Both the position numbers and the translations under genes were made by a program. The notes under the pieces are model-generated. The model ran no database searches and was not told where the DNA came from. It was given only the letters and a program-made list of their open reading frames with translations. Below are positions 1 to 5,405 of a stretch of DNA of 10,414 nt, piece by piece. The DNA is from an uncultured Collinsella sp. (GTDB lineage Bacteria; Actinomycetota; Coriobacteriia; Coriobacteriales; Coriobacteriaceae), in assembly GCA_958453575.1 (NCBI GenBank), contig CAUDYH010000021.1, positions 1 through 10,414 on the forward strand, written 5' to 3'. The first letter of the stretch is position 1. Each line of letters starts with the position of its first letter.

Positions 1-12
1 TGGCGTGCAATT

Positions 13-47
13 TCCTGCGGTTTTGCCAGTCAAATCCTGCGGTTTTG
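13..47. repeat. Direct repeat TCCTGCGGTTTTG, two copies
   Basis: The 13-base word TCCTGCGGTTTTG occurs at 13-25 and again at 35-47, so the repeat period is 22 bases. There are only two units, and nothing similar follows. Its role is unknown. It may be the edge of a longer repeated element that continues left of the window. Confidence 0.6.
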
Positions 48-174
48 ACGCCTAAAAATGTCAATGCTTCGGGGGTCCAAATAGAGCCGTTCACTTCTCG
101 GGAAAAGTATTAGACCTCGAAATATGGGCGGCGTTCGCGAACGGCAACTAGCTTGCGTCCGGTAGCCGGCACTT

Positions 175-201
175 GGGGCAAAGGGACTGCCCTTTTGCCC
201 C
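175..201. repeat. GGGAC-core palindrome, copy 1
   Basis: The arms GGGGCAAAGGG and CCCTTTTGCCCC pair around a short centre, with one bulged base. The core GGGACTGCCC resembles the GGGACTGTCCC core of the palindrome at 286-316 and the one at 8299-8356. No gene end is visible just before it, so a terminator role has no direct support. I treat it as a member of a dispersed palindrome family. Confidence 0.6.
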
Positions 202-285
202 TTCACCATTGCATCGTATCTGGTGTGGAAAAAATATCGCCTGCGTTCTCGCGCCTGCGAAGAGTTCCTGAACCGCTTGAATGGG

Positions 286-316
286 ATGTGACAAAGGGAC
301 TGTCCCTTTGTCACAT
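286..316. repeat. Perfect 31-base palindrome with GGGACTGTCCC core, copy 2
   Basis: The arm ATGTGACAAAGGGAC (286-300) is matched exactly by its reverse complement at 302-316 around a single central T. It ends 20 bases before the chosen start of the dihydrouridine synthase gene. In RNA it would form a very stable hairpin just upstream of the ribosome binding site. It has no following T run. It could be a repetitive extragenic palindrome, a protein-binding site, or a leader hairpin that affects translation of the next gene. Confidence 0.8.
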
Positions 317-336
317 TGATTTGAGAGTGGATGTTG

Positions 337-1290
337 ATGAATTTATCGCTGGCCCCTATGGAGGGGATTACCGGGCATGTGTTCCGTCGCGTGCATGCGG
401 AGTGCTTTGGTGCGCTCGATTGCTATTACACGCCGTTTTTGCCGCCGCCGCGGGTGGGAAACCGCTTTGGCGGCAAGGCGTTTAAAGAGGTCGACCCTGT
501 CAATAACCAGGGGCTCAACGTAGTGCCTCAGCTGATGTCCAAGAACGCGGACGAGTTTGTGTGGGCGGCGCAAGTGCTCGCCGACATGGGCTACCGCGAG
601 GTCAATCTCAACCTGGGTTGCCCCTCGGGGACGGTTGTCGCCAAAGGCAAGGGTTCGGGTTTCTTGCGCAATCTCGACGAGCTCGAGGTGTTCTTGAGTG
701 ATGTGTGCGAGCGGTCGCCGTTGCCGGTATCGGTAAAGACCAGGCTGGGGCTGGAGAGCGACGACGAATACGAGCGCGTGCTCGATCTGTATTGCCGCAT
801 GCCGCTGGCAGAGCTGATTGTGCACCCGCGCGTGCAAAAGGACCGCTATACGGGCTCGCCGCGCAAGGAGTTCTATGGCGAAACGCTGGAGCGTGCGCCG
901 TTTCCGGTCGCCTATAACGGTGACATTTTTGATCTTGAGGATATGGATGCGCTGGTGGAGGCCTATCCCGGCACGCGCCATGTAATGCTGGGGCGCGGCC
1001 TCCTCGCGAACCCCGCGCTGGCTCGCATGGTCAAGGGTGGCCCTGCTGCCACGGCTGCTGAGCTGCAGCGCTTCCACGACACGCTGTTTGCGGCCTATGC
1101 AGAAGAGATTGGCGGTAACGCGGTCTTTCGTATGAAGGAGTGGTGGTTCTACGCCAAGTGCGCTTTCGCCGACCCCGCTACCGTTCACAAGCTCGTACGC
1201 AAGACTAAAAAGGTCGACGAATATCGCGCCGCCGTCGAGCGCGTCTTTCGCGAGCAGCCACTTGCACTCATAGCTCGCTTCCACGGCTAG
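337..1290 (+). CDS. dus: tRNA-dihydrouridine synthase (Dus family)
   Basis: This FMN enzyme reduces specific uridines in tRNA to 5,6-dihydrouridine using NADPH, in the cytoplasm. The sequence shows the family's N-terminal LAPMEGITG motif (residues 5-13), the NLGCP motif with the catalytic acid Cys95, SVKTRLG with Lys134, VHPR with His163 before a YTG, the phosphate-binding stretch AYNGDI near 192-197 and MLGRGLLANP near 217-226. The C-terminal part (about 245-317) fits the helical tRNA-binding domain. Length, 317 residues, is normal for the family. I chose ATG 337 over the in-frame ATG at 331 because GAGAGTGG (322-330) is then about 7 bases upstream and the protein starts as Dus proteins usually do. 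The exact tRNA position modified cannot be told from sequence. The gene stands alone, with a palindrome before it and hairpins after it. Confidence 0.95.
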   Translation: MNLSLAPMEGITGHVFRRVHAECFGALDCYYTPFLPPPRVGNRFGGKAFKEVDPVNNQGLNVVPQLMSKNADEFVWAAQVLADMGYREVNLNLGCPSGTVVAKGKGSGFLRNLDELEVFLSDVCERSPLPVSVKTRLGLESDDEYERVLDLYCRMPLAELIVHPRVQKDRYTGSPRKEFYGETLERAPFPVAYNGDIFDLEDMDALVEAYPGTRHVMLGRGLLANPALARMVKGGPAATAAELQRFHDTLFAAYAEEIGGNAVFRMKEWWFYAKCAFADPATVHKLVRKTKKVDEYRAAVERVFREQPLALIARFHG

Positions 1291-1295
1291 TTGGT

Positions 1296-1345
1296 CGTTG
1301 GGGACGTTCTTTAACGACTAGTCATTTAAGAACGTCCCCAATGAC
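1296..1345. repeat. Large inverted repeat with GGGGACGTTCTT arms, after dus
   Basis: The arm GTCGTTGGGGACGTTCTT (from 1295) pairs with AAGAACGTCCCCAATGAC (1328-1345) with one mismatch. The loop contains its own small palindrome GACTAGTC (1316-1323). It begins just after the dus stop codon and could end dus transcription, although it has no T run. The GGGGACGTTC word also appears as GGAACGTCCC in the 8299-8356 element, which links it to the GGGAC palindrome family. Confidence 0.7.
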
Positions 1346-1359
1346 TAGCCACAAAAAGC

Positions 1360-1414
1360 TGTACACCAGCATCCAGAAATGTCGAAAAATGCCGACTTTG
1401 GATGCTGGTGTACA
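1360..1414 (-). terminator. Long hairpin, probable terminator of the glutaredoxin gene
   Basis: A perfect 16-base stem is formed by 1360-1375 (T plus GTACACCAGCATCCA) and 1399-1414. The 23-base loop can add a weaker inner stem (GTCG at 1381-1384 with CGAC at 1393-1396). Read on the minus strand, the hairpin is followed by AGCTTTTTGT, a short T run as expected for intrinsic termination of the minus-strand glutaredoxin transcript. It lies 47 bases past that gene's stop codon. With the neighbouring repeat at 1296-1345 it fills the gap between two converging genes. Confidence 0.7.
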
Positions 1415-1461
1415 TGTTTAGGCCGTATGGGGTGGGGCCTTGGACGGACGGGATGCGCGTA

Positions 1462-1707
1462 CTAGAGCAGGTTCTTCTGTACCCATGCGATGATGTCGCT
1501 CGACTCGTAGAGCGGCTTGCCGTCGATGAACAAGCAGGGAACCTGGCGTTTTCCGCCGATGGCGATGAGCGTCTGCTCGGCCTCGGTATCGGTCGAGATA
1601 TTGCGCTCGGGGATGGTCACACCGTTATCGGCAAGGAATCGTTTGACTTTTATGCAATACGGGCAGCCGGTCATAACGTACAGCGTGAGCTCATGATTAG
1701 TAGCCAT
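1462..1707 (-). CDS. Glutaredoxin-like thiol-disulfide oxidoreductase
   Basis: This is a small single-domain thioredoxin-fold protein, 81 residues, the usual glutaredoxin size. It has the dithiol active site CPYC (Cys15, Cys18) in the context TGCPYC, the cis-proline turn QVP (Pro57), and the ESSDI segment near 68-72 that contacts glutathione or a similar thiol in the family. An extra cysteine (Cys58) sits directly after the cis-proline. The start at 1707 is supported by GGAGA about 4 bases upstream; an in-frame ATG at 1746 lacks such a site and would add a 13-residue tail. It lies 51 bases behind the XRE/TipAS-type regulator gene on the same strand and is probably co-transcribed, which suggests a redox role tied to what the regulator senses. 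Whether the electron donor is glutathione, mycothiol or thioredoxin reductase (as for NrdH or mycoredoxin) cannot be told. Confidence 0.9.
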   Translation of the reverse strand: MATNHELTLYVMTGCPYCIKVKRFLADNGVTIPERNISTDTEAEQTLIAIGGKRQVPCLFIDGKPLYESSDIIAWVQKNLL

Positions 1708-1758
1708 GGGTCTCCAATCGGTTGAGGTTTCGATTGAAATACCCAAAGCAGCCGCGGT

Positions 1759-2586
1759 CTATGCGCGCGTCAACGACGACTCGATGGCCTGGACCAGAAA
1801 CGCCGTGGCTCCGGTGCCGCAGGGCTTGTCGTAGTGGTCAACAAAGCGCTGATCGGCAAGATAGCCGTGGGCGAGGCCCAGGTATGCTTCGTCTTGGGGC
1901 TCGTGTCCCCAGTTAAGGGCAATCCATCGACGGTGCATTGCGACAAGTTTGTGGGCCTCGTTGCTCTCTGGGTCGCCAATGCCCATGGCAATCGAAAGCT
2001 GGCCCAGAACAGCGCGTTCAAGTTCCTTCATGTCGTTCCATGTCTCGGGGTCCATGTCCAGCAGCGCTTCATTTGCTGCATCGATAGCCTCGTCGCCATA
2101 GCGCGCCCGCGCCTCGGCACCGTAGCGCTCCTCGTTTTCCTGCACGGTGCGCCAGCGCTCCAGTTGCGGCAGGACGGCGCCCATGAGCGAGACGGCTTCG
2201 TCGAGCGACATGCCGGTGTTTTGTGCCAGTCGCGGGGCACAATCCTCGATCATTGCCTCCATGGTGGTGTCGTAGGTGTACTGGCCGTGGTCGTAGCACC
2301 ACTTGCAGTAATGATCGGTCGCGGTACCCGCAGCATCGGTGCCGCAGTCGTCGGGCGTGAGTATCATGCCGCAGCTCTGGCAATAGTGCTCGGGCATTTC
2401 GAGCAGGTGAAACAGAGGCTCGCCGGTTACGGCGGCAATGAGCTTCATCATGTCGATGCCCGGGATGACTTCGCCACGCTCCCAGCGACTCACAGCTTGG
2501 CGCGTGACGTAGAGCTTGGCGGCGAGCTGCTCTTGGGTAAGGTTGTTGTCGCGGCGGATGGCGATGAGCTTTTCTGCAAAGGCCAT
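1759..2586 (-). CDS. XRE-family regulator with zinc ribbon and TipAS-like domain
   Basis: A 275-residue probable transcription factor in three parts. Residues 4-60 are a helix-turn-helix of the XRE/Cro type (LTQEQLAAKLYVTRQAVSRWERG). Residues about 67-146 match a putative zinc-ribbon family, with Cys69, Cys72, Cys94 and Cys97 as likely metal ligands, followed by its usual helical tail ending PQLERW. Residues about 147-275 resemble the TipAS domain, the drug-binding half of MerR-type TipA: RYGDEA, GDPES, the MHRRWIALNW segment, and GYLADQRFVDHYDKPCGTGATAFLVQAI near the end. TipAS normally follows a MerR helix-turn-helix, so this is a domain swap. By analogy it may bind a peptide-like or hydrophobic ligand, possibly through Cys256, but that is inferred. 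AAAGGAG 5 bases before ATG 2586 supports the start. It diverges from trmO and precedes the glutaredoxin gene. Confidence 0.85.
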   Translation of the reverse strand: MAFAEKLIAIRRDNNLTQEQLAAKLYVTRQAVSRWERGEVIPGIDMMKLIAAVTGEPLFHLLEMPEHYCQSCGMILTPDDCGTDAAGTATDHYCKWCYDHGQYTYDTTMEAMIEDCAPRLAQNTGMSLDEAVSLMGAVLPQLERWRTVQENEERYGAEARARYGDEAIDAANEALLDMDPETWNDMKELERAVLGQLSIAMGIGDPESNEAHKLVAMHRRWIALNWGHEPQDEAYLGLAHGYLADQRFVDHYDKPCGTGATAFLVQAIESSLTRA

Positions 2587-2616
2587 AACGGCTCCTTTCT
2601 GCTGCTTGTTGGCTTA

Positions 2617-2645
2617 AGCATACGCGGCAGCCGATGTCCTTCCAA
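2617..2645 (-). promoter_or_regulatory. Candidate promoter of the XRE/TipAS regulator gene
   Basis: On the minus strand, TTGGAA (2645-2640) and TATGCT (2622-2617) are separated by exactly 17 bases, a reasonable sigma-70-type pair. The predicted transcript would start near 2610 and give a leader of about 25 bases carrying AAAGGAG. The -35 element touches the palindrome at 2646-2660. Confidence 0.5.
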
Positions 2646-2660
2646 GCAACCGTTGGTTGC
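2646..2660. promoter_or_regulatory. Palindrome GCAACC-GTT-GGTTGC, candidate operator
   Basis: Perfect 6-base arms are separated by 3 bases. The site directly abuts the -35 hexamer of the regulator gene and lies about 54 bases upstream of the trmO -10 box, inside the divergent promoter region. Its size and position suit a dimeric helix-turn-helix protein, most simply the XRE-type regulator encoded next to it. A 15-base palindrome can also occur by chance. Confidence 0.4.
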
Positions 2661-2713
2661 ATGCAGATGACGATGAGAGAGAATCGCAGCCTGCGCCCCG
2701 CGCGCCTGTGCCG

Positions 2714-2719
2714 TACAAT
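2714..2719 (+). promoter_or_regulatory. Probable -10 box of trmO (leaderless start)
   Basis: TACAAT ends 7 bases before the ATG at 2727, so RNA synthesis would begin at or within a base or two of the start codon. No Shine-Dalgarno sequence is seen there. No good -35 hexamer is visible. Confidence 0.5.
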
Positions 2720-2726
2720 GACCGGC

Positions 2727-3464
2727 ATGGAACCTATCGCACACATACATACCGACCTGCCGCAGAAGTTCGGCATTCCGCGCAACAGCTTTTTGGCGCC
2801 CCATCTTGAGGGGCGCATCGTCTTTGAGCCGGAATTTGCCTCCAATGCAGCGGTTGAGGGCCTGGACTCCTTCTCTCACCTGTGGCTGCTCTGGCGCTTT
2901 GAAAACGGAACGCCCGGCGGCACGGCCGAAGACATTGCCGCCGATGCCAAGACGCAGGACAGGGCCGGCACCAACGCCAAGTGGTCGAAGACCGTGCGTC
3001 CGCCGCGCTTGGGTGGAGCCGAGCGCGTGGGCGTATTTGCCACACGCAGCCCGTTTCGCCCCAATCCCATCGGTCTTACTTGCGTCAAGCTCGATCGTGT
3101 CGAGCTCGCCGACGACGGCCCCATCATCCATGTGCTGGGAGCCGATTTGCGTGACGGCACGCCCATCTACGACGTTAAGCCCTACATTCCGTTTGCGGAT
3201 TGCCACCCGGATGCGACTGGCGGCTGGATTGAGGATGCGCCGTGGCAAGAGCTCGACGTTGACTTCCCACAAGCGCTGCAGGAGATGGTCCCGCCCACAA
3301 AGCTCCCCGGGTTGGTCGAGGTGCTTCGCCAAGATCCGCGCCGCGCGGGTAGCAAACACGAGCCAAACCGCGTCTACCATCTGGCTTACGCCGGGCTCGA
3401 CATATCCTTTACGGTTGATGGAACCAAGTTGACGGTAATCGTCGTCAACGACGCACGGGACTAG
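2727..3464 (+). CDS. trmO: tRNA (N6-threonylcarbamoyladenosine(37)-N6)-methyltransferase TrmO
   Basis: The 245-residue protein matches the TrmO (formerly TsaA/YaeB/VirR) family, which uses S-adenosylmethionine to methylate t6A at position 37 of tRNA-Thr. Family marks include the N-terminal PIAHIHTDLPQKFGIPRN (residues 3-20), DSFSHLWLLWRF (47-58), the highly conserved GVFATRSPFRPNPIGL block (102-117) and DGTPIYDVKPYIPFAD (143-158). The remaining residues form the smaller C-terminal domain. Length agrees with the E. coli enzyme (about 235). I chose ATG 2727 because it starts exactly at the conserved region and sits at the expected transcription start after TACAAT. ATG 2718 overlaps that box, and the in-frame ATG at 2634 would add 31 unrelated residues. 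The enzyme works in the cytoplasm in the same general process (tRNA modification) as the Dus gene upstream, but the two are not one operon. Confidence 0.92.
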   Translation: MEPIAHIHTDLPQKFGIPRNSFLAPHLEGRIVFEPEFASNAAVEGLDSFSHLWLLWRFENGTPGGTAEDIAADAKTQDRAGTNAKWSKTVRPPRLGGAERVGVFATRSPFRPNPIGLTCVKLDRVELADDGPIIHVLGADLRDGTPIYDVKPYIPFADCHPDATGGWIEDAPWQELDVDFPQALQEMVPPTKLPGLVEVLRQDPRRAGSKHEPNRVYHLAYAGLDISFTVDGTKLTVIVVNDARD

Positions 3465-3530
3465 CCAGCCATTCGATGACGCTCGCCAAATTCAACGCCA
3501 AACCCCGTGCCAAAATCGCCCACGCTGGTG

Positions 3531-3536
3531 GACAAT
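3531..3536 (+). promoter_or_regulatory. Candidate -10 box upstream of the MalY/PatB gene
   Basis: GACAAT lies 41 bases before the start codon, followed by TAACG, and would give a leader of roughly 34 bases containing a GGGGG ribosome binding site. It resembles the boxes before trmO, the channel gene and the ClC gene. No strong -35 element is seen. Confidence 0.35.
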
Positions 3537-3576
3537 AACGCCTACCAAAACAATCCGCTTTGCACGGGGGCTCAGT

Positions 3577-4788
3577 ATGAAATACGACTTTACTTCGCTT
3601 ATCGACCGCCACGGCATGGACGCCATCGCCGTTGACTCTTGGGGCGAGATCCCCGGCATGGCTCCGAACGCGCCCGACGAGGGCTTCGATCGCATCCCCA
3701 TGTGGGTGGCGGACATGAACTTTGCCACGGTGCCCACGGTCCAGGAGCACATCATTCAACGCGCCCAGCATCCCATGTTTGGCTATTTCGATCCGCGCGA
3801 CGAGTACTTCGACCGCATCATCGAATGGCAGAGCCGTCGCAACGGCGTCGAGGGCTTGGCGCCGGAGCATATCGGCTACGAAAACGGCGTACTGGGCGGT
3901 GTCGTGTCGACGCTGCGCGCGTACGTCCAACCGGGCGATGCGGTGCTGGTCCACAGCCCCACCTACATCGGCTTTACCAAGTCTATCGAAGCCGCGGGCT
4001 ATCGCATTGTCCACAGCCCGCTTAAGCTCGACGACCAGGGCGTGTGGCGCATGGACTTTGAGGACATGGAGCGCAAGCTCGCCCAAAACCACATTCATGC
4101 CGCGGTGTTCTGTTCGCCGCACAATCCCTGCGGCCGCGTATGGGAGCGCGACGAGATCGAGCGCGCCATGGATATCTATCGCCAGCACGATTGCGTGGTG
4201 ATCTCGGATGAGATTTGGTCCGATATCATCCTGCCGGGTCACAAGCATATCCCGACGCAGTCGGTGAGCGAGGATGCCCGCATGCGCACGGTTGCCCTCT
4301 ATGCGCCCAGCAAGACGTTTAACCTGGCGGGCCTGGTCGGCAGCTACCACATCATCTATAACGAGACGCTGCGCGACCGCGTGTGCGCCGTGTCCAACAA
4401 GACTCACTACAACGAGATGAACGTCCTCTCCATGCATGCGCTTATCGGTGCCTACCAGCCGCAAGGCTACGAGTGGCTCGATGAGCTCAATGAGGTCATC
4501 GATGCCAACGTTGACTACTTTTGCAATTACGTTGACGAGCATTTTGAGGGCGTGTCCTATTCGCGTCCGCAGGGCACGTACATGGTGTTTCTGGACTGCA
4601 CCGAGTGGTGTCGCGAGCATGGCCGCGATATTCAGTGGCTGCTTGACGAGGGGGCGCGCGTGGGCGTGGGGTATCAGGATGGCCGTCCGTTCCACGGGCC
4701 TTGTCACATCCGCGTGAATCTGGCACTGCCGCTTTCGCGGGTAAAGGAGGCGTGTGAGCGCCTGGACCGCTACGTTTTTGGGGTATAG
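3577..4788 (+). CDS. MalY/PatB-type PLP-dependent beta-C-S lyase (aminotransferase class I/II fold)
   Basis: This 403-residue cytoplasmic PLP enzyme belongs to the MalY/PatB branch of fold-type I aminotransferases. These typically cleave cystathionine or cysteine to pyruvate, ammonia and a thiol (homocysteine or sulfide). Diagnostic points are PMWVADMNF (residues 41-49, the branch signature), HSPTYIGF (127-134), SPHNPCGRVW (180-189), SDEIWSDI (210-217) with Asp211 contacting the pyridine nitrogen, SKTFNLAGL with the PLP lysine Lys246, and RVNLALP with the carboxylate-binding Arg379. Length is typical of the family. CACGGGGG just upstream of ATG 3577 is a plausible ribosome binding site. The gene is alone on its strand and converges on the flavoprotein gene. 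E. coli MalY also represses the maltose regulon, but sequence alone cannot show that here. Aminotransferase activity is the main alternative. Confidence 0.9.
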   Translation: MKYDFTSLIDRHGMDAIAVDSWGEIPGMAPNAPDEGFDRIPMWVADMNFATVPTVQEHIIQRAQHPMFGYFDPRDEYFDRIIEWQSRRNGVEGLAPEHIGYENGVLGGVVSTLRAYVQPGDAVLVHSPTYIGFTKSIEAAGYRIVHSPLKLDDQGVWRMDFEDMERKLAQNHIHAAVFCSPHNPCGRVWERDEIERAMDIYRQHDCVVISDEIWSDIILPGHKHIPTQSVSEDARMRTVALYAPSKTFNLAGLVGSYHIIYNETLRDRVCAVSNKTHYNEMNVLSMHALIGAYQPQGYEWLDELNEVIDANVDYFCNYVDEHFEGVSYSRPQGTYMVFLDCTEWCREHGRDIQWLLDEGARVGVGYQDGRPFHGPCHIRVNLALPLSRVKEACERLDRYVFGV

Positions 4789-4809
4789 GGGGCGCTCGAT
4801 TCGAGTGCT

Positions 4810-4852
4810 GCCCCATGTGCCCACGCCGTCAAAATGCGTGGGCACATGGGGC
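4810..4852. terminator. Perfect 17-bp hairpin between converging genes
   Basis: GCCCCATGTGCCCACGC (4810-4826) and its exact reverse complement (4836-4852) flank a 9-base loop. It lies 21 bases after the MalY/PatB stop and 32 bases past the end of the flavoprotein gene coming from the other side, so it can serve as a two-way terminator. Neither side has a clear T run, so termination may need other factors. Confidence 0.7.
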
Positions 4853-4860
4853 GCAGAGGG

Positions 4861-4887
4861 TAGCGAGCGCGTTTTTCGCATTCGCTA
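4861..4887 (-). terminator. Weak hairpin overlapping the flavoprotein stop codon
   Basis: TAGCGA (4861-4866) pairs with TCGCTA (4882-4887), with partial inner pairing of GCG and CGC around a run of five T (A on the minus strand). It includes the stop codon of the minus-strand gene. It is less convincing than the 17-bp stem next to it. Confidence 0.25.
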
Positions 4888-5364
4888 CTTTTCGTGAATC
4901 TGCTTGCCGCAAAGATGCTCAATCGAAATCTCGTAGAGTTGGACGCCCTTGATGTCTTTGGCGATTTCTTCCTCGACTTCTTCGGCAGAAGGGTAGTACT
5001 TAAGTGCGAGCTGGCGGACTTTATCCTCGATAAACGCGGGAGTGTCATTTGCCAGGCGACAGCGGCCAAAGACCACGGTACTCATAACGTAGGGAGCCCA
5101 GTCACCGTCCTTGTACCACTCGTTGCCGTAAACGGTAAAGCAGACCTTGTCATTGCGCTTGAGTGAATCGACCTTGTGGCCAGCCTTGGCGCCATGGAAA
5201 TAAATCTTGTCGTGCTCGGTGTCAAAGAAGTAGTTGACGGGAATGGCGTACGGGTAGCCATCGTCGCCGTTGACGGCAAAGACGCCGCGCTTGCAGGTAG
5301 CGAGCAGTTCGCGCGCTTCCTCGTCGGTGATGGCGCGTTTCTTTCGACGTAAGGGCCTAAACAT
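4885..5364 (-). CDS. Pyridoxamine 5'-phosphate oxidase-fold flavoprotein, Nim-like
   Basis: A 159-residue protein of the split-barrel FMN-binding fold, closest in look to the Nim (5-nitroimidazole reductase) group. Visible marks are the N-terminal RRKKRAITDEEARELL, then GVFAVNGDDGYPYAIPVNY (residues 27-45), IYFHGAKAGHK (54-64) with His57 and His63 in the conserved block, and KVCFTVYG (73-80). Members bind FMN and reduce small nitro compounds or unknown cell metabolites; the natural substrate is usually unknown. ATG 5364 is preferred: AAGGAAG lies 6 bases upstream, and the family's conserved start follows. An in-frame ATG at 5403 would add 13 unrelated residues. The gene begins 42 bases after the hybrid kinase gene on the same strand, so co-transcription is likely, though a TATAGT box at the kinase stop codon could give it its own promoter. 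Nitroimidazole resistance should not be assumed. Confidence 0.85.
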   Translation of the reverse strand: MFRPLRRKKRAITDEEARELLATCKRGVFAVNGDDGYPYAIPVNYFFDTEHDKIYFHGAKAGHKVDSLKRNDKVCFTVYGNEWYKDGDWAPYVMSTVVFGRCRLANDTPAFIEDKVRQLALKYYPSAEEVEEEIAKDIKGVQLYEISIEHLCGKQIHEK

Positions 5365-5405
5365 CGTTGGCTTCCTTTCTGGTCGTGCGTGGTGGTTGAG
5401 CACAA

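Larger units (their letters stand above)
1..285. other. Non-coding leader region, no gene recognised
   Basis: I see no convincing gene here. All three forward frames coming in from the left edge stop by about base 110, and the reading frames that remain have no ribosome binding site and no recognisable protein family. The stretch holds a 13-base direct repeat near its left end and a GGGAC-core palindrome at 175-201. It could be the far end of a repeat element or a 3' flank of an upstream gene outside the window. No clear promoter for the following dihydrouridine synthase gene stands out. Confidence 0.6.

Noticed and set aside
13..47. CRISPR array at the left edge
   Set aside because: There are only two 13-base copies with a 9-base gap, no further units and no cas genes.
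30..314. Small minus-strand frame in the leader before dus
   Set aside because: Composition is Arg-rich and low in family-like features, it covers two palindromes, and no ribosome binding site supports it.
343..1284. Long minus-strand open frame (313 codons) opposite dus
   Set aside because: It is the antisense shadow of a clear Dus gene, with no ribosome binding site and no recognisable family. Long antisense frames are expected with this codon bias.
1834..2670. Plus-strand open frame (278 codons) opposite the XRE/TipAS regulator
   Set aside because: Antisense shadow; the minus strand has an AAAGGAG site, promoter and three recognisable domains.
2634..2726. Upstream in-frame ATG giving trmO 31 extra residues
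   Set aside because: The added residues are not conserved in the family, and they cover the divergent promoter region and the candidate operator.
2490..3380. Minus-strand open frame (296 codons) opposite trmO
   Set aside because: It overlaps both trmO and the regulator start, and has no family motifs.
3445..4881. Long minus-strand open frame (478 codons) opposite the MalY/PatB gene
   Set aside because: The forward strand encodes a complete PLP enzyme with all catalytic residues; the opposite frame has no recognisable motifs and also crosses the terminator hairpin.
4885..5364. Calling the flavoprotein a nitroimidazole-resistance gene
   Set aside because: The fold and motifs are Nim-like, but many such proteins have other substrates, and sequence alone does not show resistance.
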